Below, piece after piece: positions 32,471-41,215 of a DNA stretch of 64,000 nucleotides. Positions within the stretch are counted from its first letter, which is position 1, and each line of letters starts with the position of its first letter. The DNA is taken from assembly GCA_963664245.1 (NCBI GenBank), contig OY760934.1, positions 1,674,001 through 1,738,000 of the forward strand, given 5' to 3'. A program made the position numbers and the translations under genes. The notes beneath the pieces were generated by a model, which worked only from the letters and a program-made list of their open reading frames with translations, was not told the DNA's origin and made no database searches. Source of the stretch: GCA-2711565 sp963664245. GTDB taxonomy: Bacteria > Bacteroidota > Bacteroidia > Bacteroidales > GCA-2711565.

Positions 32471-35170
32471 ATGAAAACTCTTCAAAAAATAAAAACTTTT
32501 GTTTTTTTCGATACTTACGGATCAATTAGCATTGCTAATTTTTTGGTTTGCGCCATTAGCGGGATTTTTCTGGCAATTCCGTACGATGTAAACAATCCTT
32601 ACGACTCCATTTCTCTGTTGCTGATTACAAATCCTATGGCTTCGTTCATGCGGAATATACATTATTGGAGTGCCCAGTTTTTCCTCGTTTTTACTTTGCT
32701 TCATTTATGGGAATATTTAAATCCCAAAAAAGATTTCCGCTTAAAAAAAGGCGTTTGGCTAAGGGTGGTTATCTCTATTATTTTCATTTTCTACGTGATG
32801 CTCTCCGGTTTCATTTTAAAAGCTGACGCCGATAGCGAGCAGGCCCGGAGAATCATCGAAAGCCTGATTACATCTATCCCGCTAATCGGTTACCTGCTAA
32901 ATTATTTATTCATCGGGCCGGAAGAAAGCTACCAATTAATTTATGTTCATCATATTGCTACCGCGTCAATCTTCGTTGCCATCATTACTTTTGAACACGC
33001 CCGAACCATCTGGGCAAAAAGAGAAACCATCTTGGCAGGCATCGGAATTGTGCTTGTTTTCAGCCTGCTGTTCCGGGCTCCTTTACACGATGGCTTGAAC
33101 CCCATTGTAAAAGGCCCCTGGTATTTTGTCGGCTTCCAGGAAATTTTACATTGGCTGACCCATCCAGCTTATAGCCTGATTTTTATTTTGCTCCTACTGG
33201 TTATCATTTATTATTTCCCCTTTCTTAGATACCGAAGAGCCAAAATCATCCGAAAAACATTTTTGTTTTTGTTTATCGTTTATATGGTTCTTACGGTGAT
33301 CGGGTATTTCTTCAGGGGCGAAAACTGGAACTGGCGTTGGGAATTCTGGAAAGCAGAAACACCCTTTTCCGTTTTACTTCTCAAATCCGATCCGGTTTTG
33401 GAACATGCCACAAGCATCCCCTCCACCCTCAAAAAACGGGAGAGCTGTGTGATTTGCCATGAGGGGATGCAGGGATTCTCGCCAGCTCATGATCCCAATG
33501 CGATTGGTTGTGTAAGTTGCCACCAGGGAAATCCGTTCAGTATCGACAAAAACCAGTCACACCGAGGGATGATCCTTATTCCCGGAAACCTGGCCGATGC
33601 TGACCGAAGTTGTGGTACCGCCGAATGTCATCCCGACATTACAAACAGAATCCACAAAACCATTATGAGCACCCTCAGCGGAGTGGTAAGCGTTGATAAA
33701 TATGTGTTTGATGAAATCGATATTCCTGATGGGCATTTTCATGTAGCGAACCTTAAACAAAGTGCAGCCGACAACCATCTCCGCGATTTGTGTGCAGCCT
33801 GCCACCTGGGCAATCCAAAAACAGAAGCCGGAAAAATTACCCAGCTTTCCAGGGGCGGTGGGTGCAATGCCTGTCATTTAAATTATAGTAAAGAAGCCCT
33901 GGCTGAACTTAATTTCTTAAAGACCCATCAACCCGATTCCATTGTTTACCAATTCCATCCTTCGGTATCATTGAACATCAGCGACGAACACTGCTTTGGC
34001 TGTCATTCACGTTCCGGAAGGATTTCGACCAACTACAAAGGCTGGCACGAAACCCAGCTGAATAAAGAAGAGGTTGAGGGAAATGAAAAATACGTGATGC
34101 TGGAAGACCAGCGGGTATTTGAAAAAATGACTGCCAATGTTCACCATCAATCCGGCATGTTGTGTGTCGATTGCCACACTTCTTACGAAACCATGGGCGA
34201 CGGAATGCTTCACACCCATAAAGAAAATCAGATGCAACTGGCCTGCGAAGATTGCCATTTTCCGGGCAAAGCCCAAAGCATTCACGTCAGCGAATTGGAT
34301 TTCGAGAACCAAAAAATTATCGAGCTAAAAAAATATACCCAGAAGTATTTCCTAAAAATTTCCAAAAACGGCAAAGCCATTCCAAATACCTTCATTGATG
34401 AGGATGGAAAACCCCAGCTAATTTCAAAAGCCAGTGGAGAAATTTTTCCGTTGAATCCGCCTTCTCCCAGGTTCACCAAAGATAAAGAACACAGCAATCT
34501 AAGCTGTAATGCGTGCCACTCGGCCTGGGTTCCGCAATGCATTGGCTGCCACAATTCGTTTGAACAGGACACCCGGACATTTGATTTGCTCGACAACAAA
34601 ATGATTAGCGGAGCCTGGATCGAACATATCGGACAATATTTTGCCGACCCTCCTACCCTGGGCATTGAAGAAGGCGATCATAAAAAAGTACTGACGTTTA
34701 CCCCGGGCATGATCCTTACGGTTGACAAAAGCAATTACACCGGAAAAGAAGAGACAATTTTCAAACGCCTGTATGCTCCGGCCAACGCCCACACCACGAT
34801 AGCCACAGGACGAAGCTGTAAGTCGTGCCATAACGAACCTTTAGCCATTGGCTACGGCAGAGGCGAGTTGATTTACGAAATTAAAAACGGCAAAGGGAAA
34901 TGGATTTTTAAACAGCGCTTTGCCAACAACAAATACGACGGTTTGCCCGAAGACGCCTGGATCGGCTTCCTTGAAGAAAGCAAAGAAGCAAGAGCCACCC
35001 GAACCAATATGCGCCCGTTCAACCTGGAAGAACAAAAACGGATTCTTACCGTTGGAGCCTGCCTGACCTGTCATTCAGAGGATTCGGAAATTATGCAACA
35101 AAGTTTGATTGATTTCCTGAAAGTACTGGAAGAGAGGAGTGAGAAATGTATTTTACCGGATTGGAAATAA
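32471..35170 (+). CDS. Cytochrome b fused to a twelve-haem cytochrome c domain
   Basis: 899 aa. Residues 1-285 form a b-type cytochrome with about eight helices: haem ligands His64/His78 (HYWSAQFFLVFTLLH, x13 spacing) and His161/His176 (x14 spacing, as in cytochrome b6), and GPWYF (215-219) at the place of the Qo PEWY motif. The remaining part holds eleven CxxCH motifs (starting at 326, 347, 441, 465, 508, 565, 592, 679, 690, 783, 864) plus one CX4CH (381-387). The c part should lie in the periplasm. With the Rieske protein it would make a quinol-oxidising complex with its electron exit built in. The gene ends the divergent unit. Confidence 0.93.
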   Translation: MKTLQKIKTFVFFDTYGSISIANFLVCAISGIFLAIPYDVNNPYDSISLLLITNPMASFMRNIHYWSAQFFLVFTLLHLWEYLNPKKDFRLKKGVWLRVVISIIFIFYVMLSGFILKADADSEQARRIIESLITSIPLIGYLLNYLFIGPEESYQLIYVHHIATASIFVAIITFEHARTIWAKRETILAGIGIVLVFSLLFRAPLHDGLNPIVKGPWYFVGFQEILHWLTHPAYSLIFILLLLVIIYYFPFLRYRRAKIIRKTFLFLFIVYMVLTVIGYFFRGENWNWRWEFWKAETPFSVLLLKSDPVLEHATSIPSTLKKRESCVICHEGMQGFSPAHDPNAIGCVSCHQGNPFSIDKNQSHRGMILIPGNLADADRSCGTAECHPDITNRIHKTIMSTLSGVVSVDKYVFDEIDIPDGHFHVANLKQSAADNHLRDLCAACHLGNPKTEAGKITQLSRGGGCNACHLNYSKEALAELNFLKTHQPDSIVYQFHPSVSLNISDEHCFGCHSRSGRISTNYKGWHETQLNKEEVEGNEKYVMLEDQRVFEKMTANVHHQSGMLCVDCHTSYETMGDGMLHTHKENQMQLACEDCHFPGKAQSIHVSELDFENQKIIELKKYTQKYFLKISKNGKAIPNTFIDEDGKPQLISKASGEIFPLNPPSPRFTKDKEHSNLSCNACHSAWVPQCIGCHNSFEQDTRTFDLLDNKMISGAWIEHIGQYFADPPTLGIEEGDHKKVLTFTPGMILTVDKSNYTGKEETIFKRLYAPANAHTTIATGRSCKSCHNEPLAIGYGRGELIYEIKNGKGKWIFKQRFANNKYDGLPEDAWIGFLEESKEARATRTNMRPFNLEEQKRILTVGACLTCHSEDSEIMQQSLIDFLKVLEERSEKCILPDWK

Positions 35171-35177
35171 TTTAGTT

Positions 35178-35252
35178 GTCATTCTGAAAAAATCTTTTAC
35201 GATTTTATCCAGAATCTCAAAGCAAAAGATGCTGAAACAAGTTCAGCATGAC
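35178..35252. repeat. REP-like palindromic intergenic repeat, copy 2
   Basis: Bordered by GTCATTCTG and CAGCATGAC, with the hairpin ATGCTGAA-n5-TTCAGCAT on the right half. Related to 22682-22746. It fills the gap between two convergent genes. Confidence 0.65.
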
Positions 35253-35255
35253 AGT

Positions 35256-36392
35256 CTATATAATTTGCCATTTGCCATTTTCAAACTTCAGGCGAGAAAT
35301 ATCAAAATTAAATTTATTTTTTTTCCGTTTGAATTTCAGGATTTGATCGGCTTTTTCAATCAAAGGCTGGTGTTTTTCCTGTTCAGGATTTTTTTTGTTT
35401 CTGCAAATCAGAAAAAGCGATGGCTTTACAAAATTCCGCAGCCCCCCCGATTCGCAAACAATGGGCGTGTTTTTTCCAAAATCTGCTTTTAGTTTTTCAA
35501 TGGCATGGCCGATAAAGCGATCTTCCGCCTCAACATAAAACACCCTCGAAGCTCCGGCTTTCAGCATGCGGGAACTGTCTTTTGTGCCTTCTTTATCAAA
35601 CTCTTCGTAAATGCTAAAATGCGGGTGGATATACTTCTGCTGAGCTTCCTTGCTTTCAGTATGTTTGTGGGGCGAAATCTTCAAGCCAATCACCAACTGT
35701 GTTTTGCTTACATTTTTTATAAGCTTGCGGGCAAGGGTTGTTTTTCCTACATTTTTCCCGGTTCCGGCGATAAGAAGCAAATTATTCCATTGAGGCAGGT
35801 TCTTCTCCCAAAGCTGTTCGGCTTCTTCAAGTTCTGCTTTTGTATTCAAATTTTTAAATAACTGAGGATTGTAAAAGCTTTGCTTTTCAGAAATCAACAG
35901 CTTTCCAACCCTGAGTATTTTAAAGGCACTTGGGATTTTGAAATTTTTATTTTGGATGAAGTGTTCAAACACCGGCAACACGTTTTTGTGGTAAACGGCA
36001 CACATGGGTTCGTATTTTTCTTCGCCATGCCAGGGAACCGCCACATCTTTTCCCTTTGCATTCTCAATTAACGCAAGGAACAAATCTTTGGATATAAAAG
36101 GCATGTCGCACGAAAGCACCAAGTTGAGATCGGTTTTTGAGTGTTTTAGTGCCGAAAAAATCCCTCCCATCGGACCACTGTTTTTGTGAATATCGGGAAT
36201 GACTTTATAGCCTAAAAAATCGTAAGCATTGGTGTTTTCACTGATGAGGATTTCATCGCAAACCTCCTCCAAAACCCTGATGGAGTGCTCAATTAAATGG
36301 CGACCGCCAAAGCGCACCAAACCCTTTTCCACGCCCATGCGGACACTCTTCCCTCCTGCTAAAATAATTCCGGTGATGCCTGATTGATTCAT
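35256..36392 (-). CDS. mobA: MobA-MobB fusion, molybdenum cofactor guanylyltransferase
   Basis: 378 aa bifunctional protein. Residues 1-190 are MobA, with the GTP-binding IILAGGKSVRMGVEKG and LSCDMPF metal site; it converts Mo-molybdopterin to the guanine dinucleotide form. From about 205 on is a MobB-like P-loop domain (IAGTGKNVGKTTLARKL, Walker A) with a GLKISPHKH segment. PsrA in the neighbouring operon needs bis-MGD, so the gene serves it directly. The C-terminal ~30 residues are Lys/Phe-rich and not typical. Confidence 0.9.
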   Translation of the reverse strand: MNQSGITGIILAGGKSVRMGVEKGLVRFGGRHLIEHSIRVLEEVCDEILISENTNAYDFLGYKVIPDIHKNSGPMGGIFSALKHSKTDLNLVLSCDMPFISKDLFLALIENAKGKDVAVPWHGEEKYEPMCAVYHKNVLPVFEHFIQNKNFKIPSAFKILRVGKLLISEKQSFYNPQLFKNLNTKAELEEAEQLWEKNLPQWNNLLLIAGTGKNVGKTTLARKLIKNVSKTQLVIGLKISPHKHTESKEAQQKYIHPHFSIYEEFDKEGTKDSSRMLKAGASRVFYVEAEDRFIGHAIEKLKADFGKNTPIVCESGGLRNFVKPSLFLICRNKKNPEQEKHQPLIEKADQILKFKRKKNKFNFDISRLKFENGKWQII

Positions 36393-36578
36393 ACTTGTAC
36401 AAAAATAGAAAATTTGGGGATTAGCAATTTGACTTTATGCTTAAGATGAAATGTTGGCCGGAACAGCAATAAGCAGTAGCCTGTTAAAACATTTACTACC
36501 ACTGCCTACTGCTCTCATTTTAAACCATGGTTTCGCACACTTCGGCTAAGCTCAGTGCCCGTTCAGCCACTCAAAAAA

Positions 36579-38015
36579 CTACACCTGTTTCAATTTCCAT
36601 TTCCCTTTACGGAAAAAATAGATGGCCAGCATAGTGAGTATGCTTTCGGAAATTACTATCGAAGTAAAAACCCCTTTTTCTTCAAAGCCCAAGGTAACCG
36701 CCAGAAAATAAGCCAAGGGTATCTCAATCATCCAGAAAGCAACCAGGTTGATGATAGTCGGGGTTCCAGAATCGCCGGCACCGTTAAATGAGTTTACCAA
36801 CACCATTCCAAGCCCGTACATAATAAAACCGTAACTCATAATACGCAAACAACTGGCTCCTACCCGAACAACCGCTTCATCTGCGATAAATAGACGGATA
36901 AAGATATCAGGCACCGCAATAAAGAAAATGCTGATAATTCCCATCATCACCATGTTGATACGCCCGGTATACCAAACGGCACGCTCGGCGCGTTCGGGTT
37001 GCTTGGCACCAAGGTTTTGCCCGGCCAGGGTTGCAGCCGCATTGCTAATCCCCACAGACGGCAACAAGATGAAAACCATCACACGGATGGCTATGGTGTA
37101 CCCGGCAACCACTTCGCTGCCGTAACCGGCCACGATTTTCACCATCACAATCCAGCTTGAGGTTGCAATAATATACTGGCCAACAACCTTAAGCGATAGA
37201 CTAATCAATCGCCAAATTAATTTCAGGCGAATAACAACATCTGCCCATTTCAGTTTGATCCGGTGTTTTCCGCTAAATAAAATATAAAACTGGTAAATAA
37301 CGGCAAGCCCCCGTCCAATGTTGGTTGCAATAGCAGCCCCGGCAATTCCCATTTCAGGGAAAGGCCCAATTCCAAAAATCAAACACGGATCGAGAACAAT
37401 ATTTAAAATATTGGCCATCCACAAAACCCGCATGGAAATGGCTGCATCGCCCGCACTACGAAATACCGAGTTGATGACAAACAACAACATGATAACCGAG
37501 TTGCCGACAAACATAATTTGGGTATAACCCGAAAGATCGCCAATCATATTTTCTTTGGCTCCCATGATCCGCAGAATATCTTCTGAAAAAATAAATCCGG
37601 GGACACCGATCAAAAGCGATGCAAACAAAGCGGTAATAATGGCCTGAAAAGCTGTTGAGGCTGCTTCGCGCGGTTTGTGTTCGCCAATACGACGCGAAAC
37701 TATGGCGGTAGTTCCCATGGCAAGTCCTATTCCAACAGCATACACAATGGTCATAATCGATTCGGTAATGCCTACGGTGGCAACTGCATCAGATCCTAAT
37801 TTCGACACGAAAAAAATATCGGCGATGGCAAATATCGATTCCATAATCATTTCCAGAACCATGGGAACCGATAAAAGAAAAATGGCTTTAGGTAAGCTTC
37901 CTTTGGTAAAATCCTGATCAGTCCCGGCAATGGCTTCTTTCATGCTTTGCCAGATACTGTGAAAATTCAGATTCTTAAAATATATGTAGTATGTTTTTAT
38001 AAAATTTAATCCCAT
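36579..38015 (-). CDS. MATE family multidrug/metabolite exporter
   Basis: 478 aa with about twelve helices, driven by Na+ or H+. Family stretches include LSVPMVLEMIMESIFAIADIFFVSKLG in the first helix region, RIGEHKPREAASTA and the repeat-half equivalent LAGQNLGAKQPERAERAVW. Two starts are possible: 38015, whose ATG overlaps the stop of a 42-codon ORF, or ATG 37943 (MKEAIAGTDQDF), where similarity to the family begins. The overlap favours coupled translation from 38015. Substrate unknown. Confidence 0.9.
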   Translation of the reverse strand: MGLNFIKTYYIYFKNLNFHSIWQSMKEAIAGTDQDFTKGSLPKAIFLLSVPMVLEMIMESIFAIADIFFVSKLGSDAVATVGITESIMTIVYAVGIGLAMGTTAIVSRRIGEHKPREAASTAFQAIITALFASLLIGVPGFIFSEDILRIMGAKENMIGDLSGYTQIMFVGNSVIMLLFVINSVFRSAGDAAISMRVLWMANILNIVLDPCLIFGIGPFPEMGIAGAAIATNIGRGLAVIYQFYILFSGKHRIKLKWADVVIRLKLIWRLISLSLKVVGQYIIATSSWIVMVKIVAGYGSEVVAGYTIAIRVMVFILLPSVGISNAAATLAGQNLGAKQPERAERAVWYTGRINMVMMGIISIFFIAVPDIFIRLFIADEAVVRVGASCLRIMSYGFIMYGLGMVLVNSFNGAGDSGTPTIINLVAFWMIEIPLAYFLAVTLGFEEKGVFTSIVISESILTMLAIYFFRKGKWKLKQV

Positions 38016-38134
38016 TTTCGTTTTCGTTTATGTAATTCTTCTAATAATTTTCTTTTCATTTCTAAGTTTGAATAATCGTCTGTAAACAAACTTGCCGGCA
38101 CCGATGCCCTACGAATAATTGTAAAAGTGCTCAT
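38006..38134 (-). CDS. 42-residue ORF overlapping the MATE gene start
   Basis: Begins MSTFTIIRRASVPASLFTDD and ends ELHKRKRKWD. It has an unusually strong ribosome binding site for Bacteroidetes, AGGAGG at 38141-38146, seven bases before the ATG. Its last codons overlap the MATE start codon in another frame by 10 bp. It may be a leader peptide or a small basic protein that couples translation to the exporter. No family is known to me. Confidence 0.55.
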   Translation of the reverse strand: MSTFTIIRRASVPASLFTDDYSNLEMKRKLLEELHKRKRKWD

Positions 38135-38183
38135 AATTTTTCCTCCTAATTTTGATTAATGAATAATAAATAATTGAAAATGT

Positions 38184-38204
38184 TTTGTGGTGGTAAACCA
38201 CAAA
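38184..38204 (-). promoter_or_regulatory. Leader hairpin upstream of the MATE unit
   Basis: A perfect 8-bp stem TTTGTGGT / ACCACAAA with a 5-nt loop, about 50 bp before the small ORF. Further up, CAAAAATA at 38283-38290 reads as a minus-strand -7 box, so the hairpin would be in the transcript leader. Confidence 0.4.
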
Positions 38205-38374
38205 GGAAGTTCAGTGAAACCAAGAAGATTTAGGTTTTGAACTTAAAAGACTGGGTATGTGACTACAATAATCATAAAGAAACAAAAATAAGAATTATTT
38301 TGAGACGTTTCTAAATAATTTTTAAATTTTACAAAAAAAGTAATAATTGGCTGTTAGCTTTTAGCTGTTAGGGT

Positions 38375-38392
38375 TCTTGATACTTGTGTCTT
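38375..38392 (+). repeat. Dispersed short repeat, copy 2
   Basis: TCTTGATACTTGTGTCTT is related to the reverse complement of 20373-20397. Just before it, 38350-38371 contains GCTGTTAG twice in a row-like array. Non-coding. Confidence 0.4.
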
Positions 38393-38403
38393 AAATCTTG
38401 CTT

Positions 38404-39630
38404 CTATTTAAAGAACAAACACGAATCGCCGTAACTCAGGAAACGGAAATTATTTTGCATGGCGAAATCGTAAGCTTTTTTCCAGTCGTCGCCAATAAAG
38501 GCCGAAACCAGCAAAAGCAAAGTACTTTTGGGTTGGTGAAAATTGGTAATCAAGATATCGGCGATTTTAAATTCATAGCCCGGGGCAATCATCAGCTGGG
38601 TTTCGCCCCTGATTTCCTCCAGACTGTTTTTTTGCATAAAGGAAAGAACCAATTTTAAAACCTCCTCAGCAGGTTGAGAAAGCTGGTATTTTTCCTGGTA
38701 AGGGTCCCACTGGTTAATTTTAAATTCTTGGTTGCCGTCCACCCATAATTTCACCCCGAACCAATACAAACTTTCAAGCGTGCGAACCGTGGTGGTTCCC
38801 ACAACAATTATTTTCCGGCTTTGATAATGAAGCAGGTTTTCGATGGTTGCCTTTTTGATGATAATTTTTTCGGTGTGCATTTCGTGCTCTGAGATTTTTT
38901 CGGAAGAAACCGGTTTAAAGGTTCCGGCACCCACATGCAAAATCACCCGGTCGGTTTTTATATTTTTTGCCGAAAGCTTTTGAAAAACATGATCGGTAAA
39001 ATGCAACCCGGCAGTTGGTGCAGCCACCGATCCATCGTGACGGGCATAAATAGTCTGGTAGCGGGTTTTATCTTCTTTTTCAGCCTCGCGGTTTAAATAG
39101 GGGGGCAGGGGAACCAAACCAACCGATTCCAGGATTTGAGAAAAAGTGCAATCCGCATCCCAGCTAAACTCAACCAGATGGGCTTCGCCTTCCATGCCGC
39201 TTCGCTTGGCTGAAAAGATAACTTTTTTACCTTCAATTTCAAGTTCGATTTTTAAAGAACCCTTCTTCCACTTTTTAGCGTTCCCGATAAAACATTTCCA
39301 AGCTACCGGACTCTTTTGCTGAAAAGCCAGCTGGATTTCGGAGGTGGGTTCAAACGGTTCCAAACAAAAAATTTCAATTTTTGCTCCTGTTTCTTTGAAG
39401 AACTTCAAACGCGCCTGAATGACTTTGGTTTCGTTAAAAACCAGCAAGCTGTCCTCAGGCAAGAGCTCGTCAATAGCATTAAAAACAGACTCGTGGATTT
39501 TCCCTTTTTTATAAACCAGCAATTTTGATTCATCCCGTTTTGGCAAAGGGAATTTGGCAATCCGTTGCTCCGGCAGATTGTAATTATAATCTTCGATATT
39601 AATTTGCCCGGGATGTTTCATGGGGTGCAA
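38404..39630 (-). CDS. queA: S-adenosylmethionine:tRNA ribosyltransferase-isomerase
   Basis: Makes epoxyqueuosine from preQ1-modified tRNA with the ribosyl group of SAM. Motifs: N-terminal YNLPEQRIAKFPLPKRDESKL, RYQTIYARHDGSVAAPTAGLHFT, ILHVGAGTFKPV and the C-terminal ITNFHQPKSTLLLLVSAF followed by YGDSCLF. It is 408 aa, longer than the usual ~350, because of an insert around residues 290-320. Start ATG 39630 gives MHPMKHPG; the second Met three codons on is possible too. Confidence 0.95.
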   Translation of the reverse strand: MHPMKHPGQINIEDYNYNLPEQRIAKFPLPKRDESKLLVYKKGKIHESVFNAIDELLPEDSLLVFNETKVIQARLKFFKETGAKIEIFCLEPFEPTSEIQLAFQQKSPVAWKCFIGNAKKWKKGSLKIELEIEGKKVIFSAKRSGMEGEAHLVEFSWDADCTFSQILESVGLVPLPPYLNREAEKEDKTRYQTIYARHDGSVAAPTAGLHFTDHVFQKLSAKNIKTDRVILHVGAGTFKPVSSEKISEHEMHTEKIIIKKATIENLLHYQSRKIIVVGTTTVRTLESLYWFGVKLWVDGNQEFKINQWDPYQEKYQLSQPAEEVLKLVLSFMQKNSLEEIRGETQLMIAPGYEFKIADILITNFHQPKSTLLLLVSAFIGDDWKKAYDFAMQNNFRFLSYGDSCLFFK

Positions 39631-39775
39631 AAATAATAAAAATCAAACTGAAAAAGCTGAACAAAGCCTTCGGCAGCCATCTTAAGTTTTCTAAAAAAAG
39701 GATTATTCCCGTATTTTACACTGCAATAATCCATATAAAAATTGATACGGATCATGAAAAATCCTATTTGTTTTG

Positions 39776-39783
39776 TATTTTTG
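39776..39783 (+). promoter_or_regulatory. -7 promoter box for the second Crp/Fnr gene
   Basis: TATTTTTG fits TAnnTTTG, 20 bp before the start codon. No -33 box at the normal distance. Confidence 0.35.
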
Positions 39784-39802
39784 TGTACCTTAAGTCGGTT
39801 AT

Positions 39803-40492
39803 ATGAATAACTACGAAAACACTTGCGCTAACTTTTCACACTCTACTTCCTGTTTTGAACAACTCACGGAAGAAGAAAAAGAACTGATTGAAAAAAGTCA
39901 GGTAACTGTTGTATATAAAAAAGGTGAGATCATCAGCAAACAAGGATCATTTGCTTCGCATATTATGTTTCTAGAAGAAGGATTGGTAAAAGTTTATCTG
40001 GAGGGGAACCCGCGCAACCTGGTTCTTACGATTACTCCGTCAAACCATTTGCTTGGCCTGCCATCCATTTACGAGGGAAACAATATCTTTTTATATTCGG
40101 TTTCAACCTATATTGATTCAACCGTAAAACTGATTGACATCAACATCTTTAAACAACTCATCCACCAAAATGCTAATTTTGCCTCTCAAATAATTAACAT
40201 CTTAAACGAAAACACGGCCCAGACCTATGGACGTTTTTTCTCTTTGACCCGGAAACAACTGCATGGCCGTTTAGCCGATATTTTACTATGCTTGTCGCAA
40301 CGCATATTCAAGTCGCAGGCTTTTGACCTGCCCCTTTCACGAAACGATTTGGGCGAACTGACCAGCATGTCGACTGAAAGTGTTATACGGATTATGAAAG
40401 AATTTAAGGACGATCATTTAATTAAAGTCAGCGGAAAAAGAATTGAGATAGTTAACTACGAGAAGATGCAGAAGATTAGCGAAGTAGGATAA
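39803..40492 (+). CDS. Crp/Fnr-family transcriptional regulator
   Basis: 229 aa. Effector domain (about 20-125) with VVYKKGEIISKQGSFASHIMFLEEG, a long dimer helix and a winged helix with LPLSRNDLGELTSMSTESVIRIMKEF. Two N-terminal cysteines (Cys8, Cys17) are present but without a clear cluster pattern. It is similar in layout to the sulfur-locus regulator at 24973. It precedes pssA by 12 bp, so they may be cotranscribed. Signal and targets unknown. Confidence 0.9.
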   Translation: MNNYENTCANFSHSTSCFEQLTEEEKELIEKSQVTVVYKKGEIISKQGSFASHIMFLEEGLVKVYLEGNPRNLVLTITPSNHLLGLPSIYEGNNIFLYSVSTYIDSTVKLIDINIFKQLIHQNANFASQIINILNENTAQTYGRFFSLTRKQLHGRLADILLCLSQRIFKSQAFDLPLSRNDLGELTSMSTESVIRIMKEFKDDHLIKVSGKRIEIVNYEKMQKISEVG

Positions 40493-40504
40493 AAATTCAC
40501 CCCC

Positions 40505-41215
40505 ATGAAAAAACAAATCCCCAATTTATTCACCGCCTTAAATATGTTTTTTGGGATATTAGCCCTTATTGAAGTGTTTCATGGGAACATCAGCAACGCA
40601 GCTTTTTTACTTCTTTTTTCATTAATTTTTGACTTTCTGGATGGATTTCTGGCCCGGATGCTAAACGCCAGAAGTGAAGTAGGAAAACAACTGGATTCAC
40701 TGGCAGATTTAATTTCTTTTGGGTTGGTTCCGGGAGCCGTAATGTTTGCCTTAATTGAATTAACAAAAGTAAGATTTGATGTTGGGGACGTAAATATTTT
40801 ACCATATTTCGGTTACCTCATCACTATTTTCACTGCCTTCCGTTTGGCCAAATTCAACACCGACAAAAGACAAGAGAGCAGTTTTTTGGGATTGCCAAGC
40901 CCTGCAAATGCAATATTTATTCTATCCTTTGGGTTAATGAATATTTATTTTTTCTCCGATTCTGTTTTGTTTGCCGAATTGACCACTAAGGTTTGGTTCC
41001 TTTTAATTTTAACACTTATATCGTGTACTTTGCTGGTCGCCAATTTACCCTTGCTGGCACTTAAATTTAAAGCAAACGACGCTTATAAAAACCGCCCGCA
41101 AATGGCTATAATTTTGCTTTCAGTCATATTAATTATAACCATAAAAATAACAGCCATACCATTTATTATCATGGTATACATTTTAATCTCTCAACTTTAC
41201 AAGGAAAAAATCTAG
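40505..41215 (+). CDS. pssA: CDP-diacylglycerol-serine O-phosphatidyltransferase
   Basis: Integral membrane enzyme that makes phosphatidylserine, the precursor of phosphatidylethanolamine. The CDP-alcohol phosphatidyltransferase motif DG-x2-AR-x8-G-x3-D-x3-D is complete in DGFLARMLNARSEVGKQLD followed by SLAD (about 46-69). It is 236 aa with about eight hydrophobic segments. IPNLFTALNMFFGILAL at the start is typical of PssA. The 3-prime end overlaps the convergent lptB by 4 bp. Confidence 0.93.
   Translation: MKKQIPNLFTALNMFFGILALIEVFHGNISNAAFLLLFSLIFDFLDGFLARMLNARSEVGKQLDSLADLISFGLVPGAVMFALIELTKVRFDVGDVNILPYFGYLITIFTAFRLAKFNTDKRQESSFLGLPSPANAIFILSFGLMNIYFFSDSVLFAELTTKVWFLLILTLISCTLLVANLPLLALKFKANDAYKNRPQMAIILLSVILIITIKITAIPFIIMVYILISQLYKEKI

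Noticed and set aside
34282..34665. Antisense open frames across the multihaem cytochrome
   Set aside because: The plus-strand frame carries regular CxxCH motifs; the antisense frames are by-products of its codon use.
38350..38371. GCTGTTAG double repeat considered as a CRISPR or phase-variation tract
   Set aside because: Only two units, no spacer pattern, and it belongs to short non-coding repeats seen elsewhere in the window.
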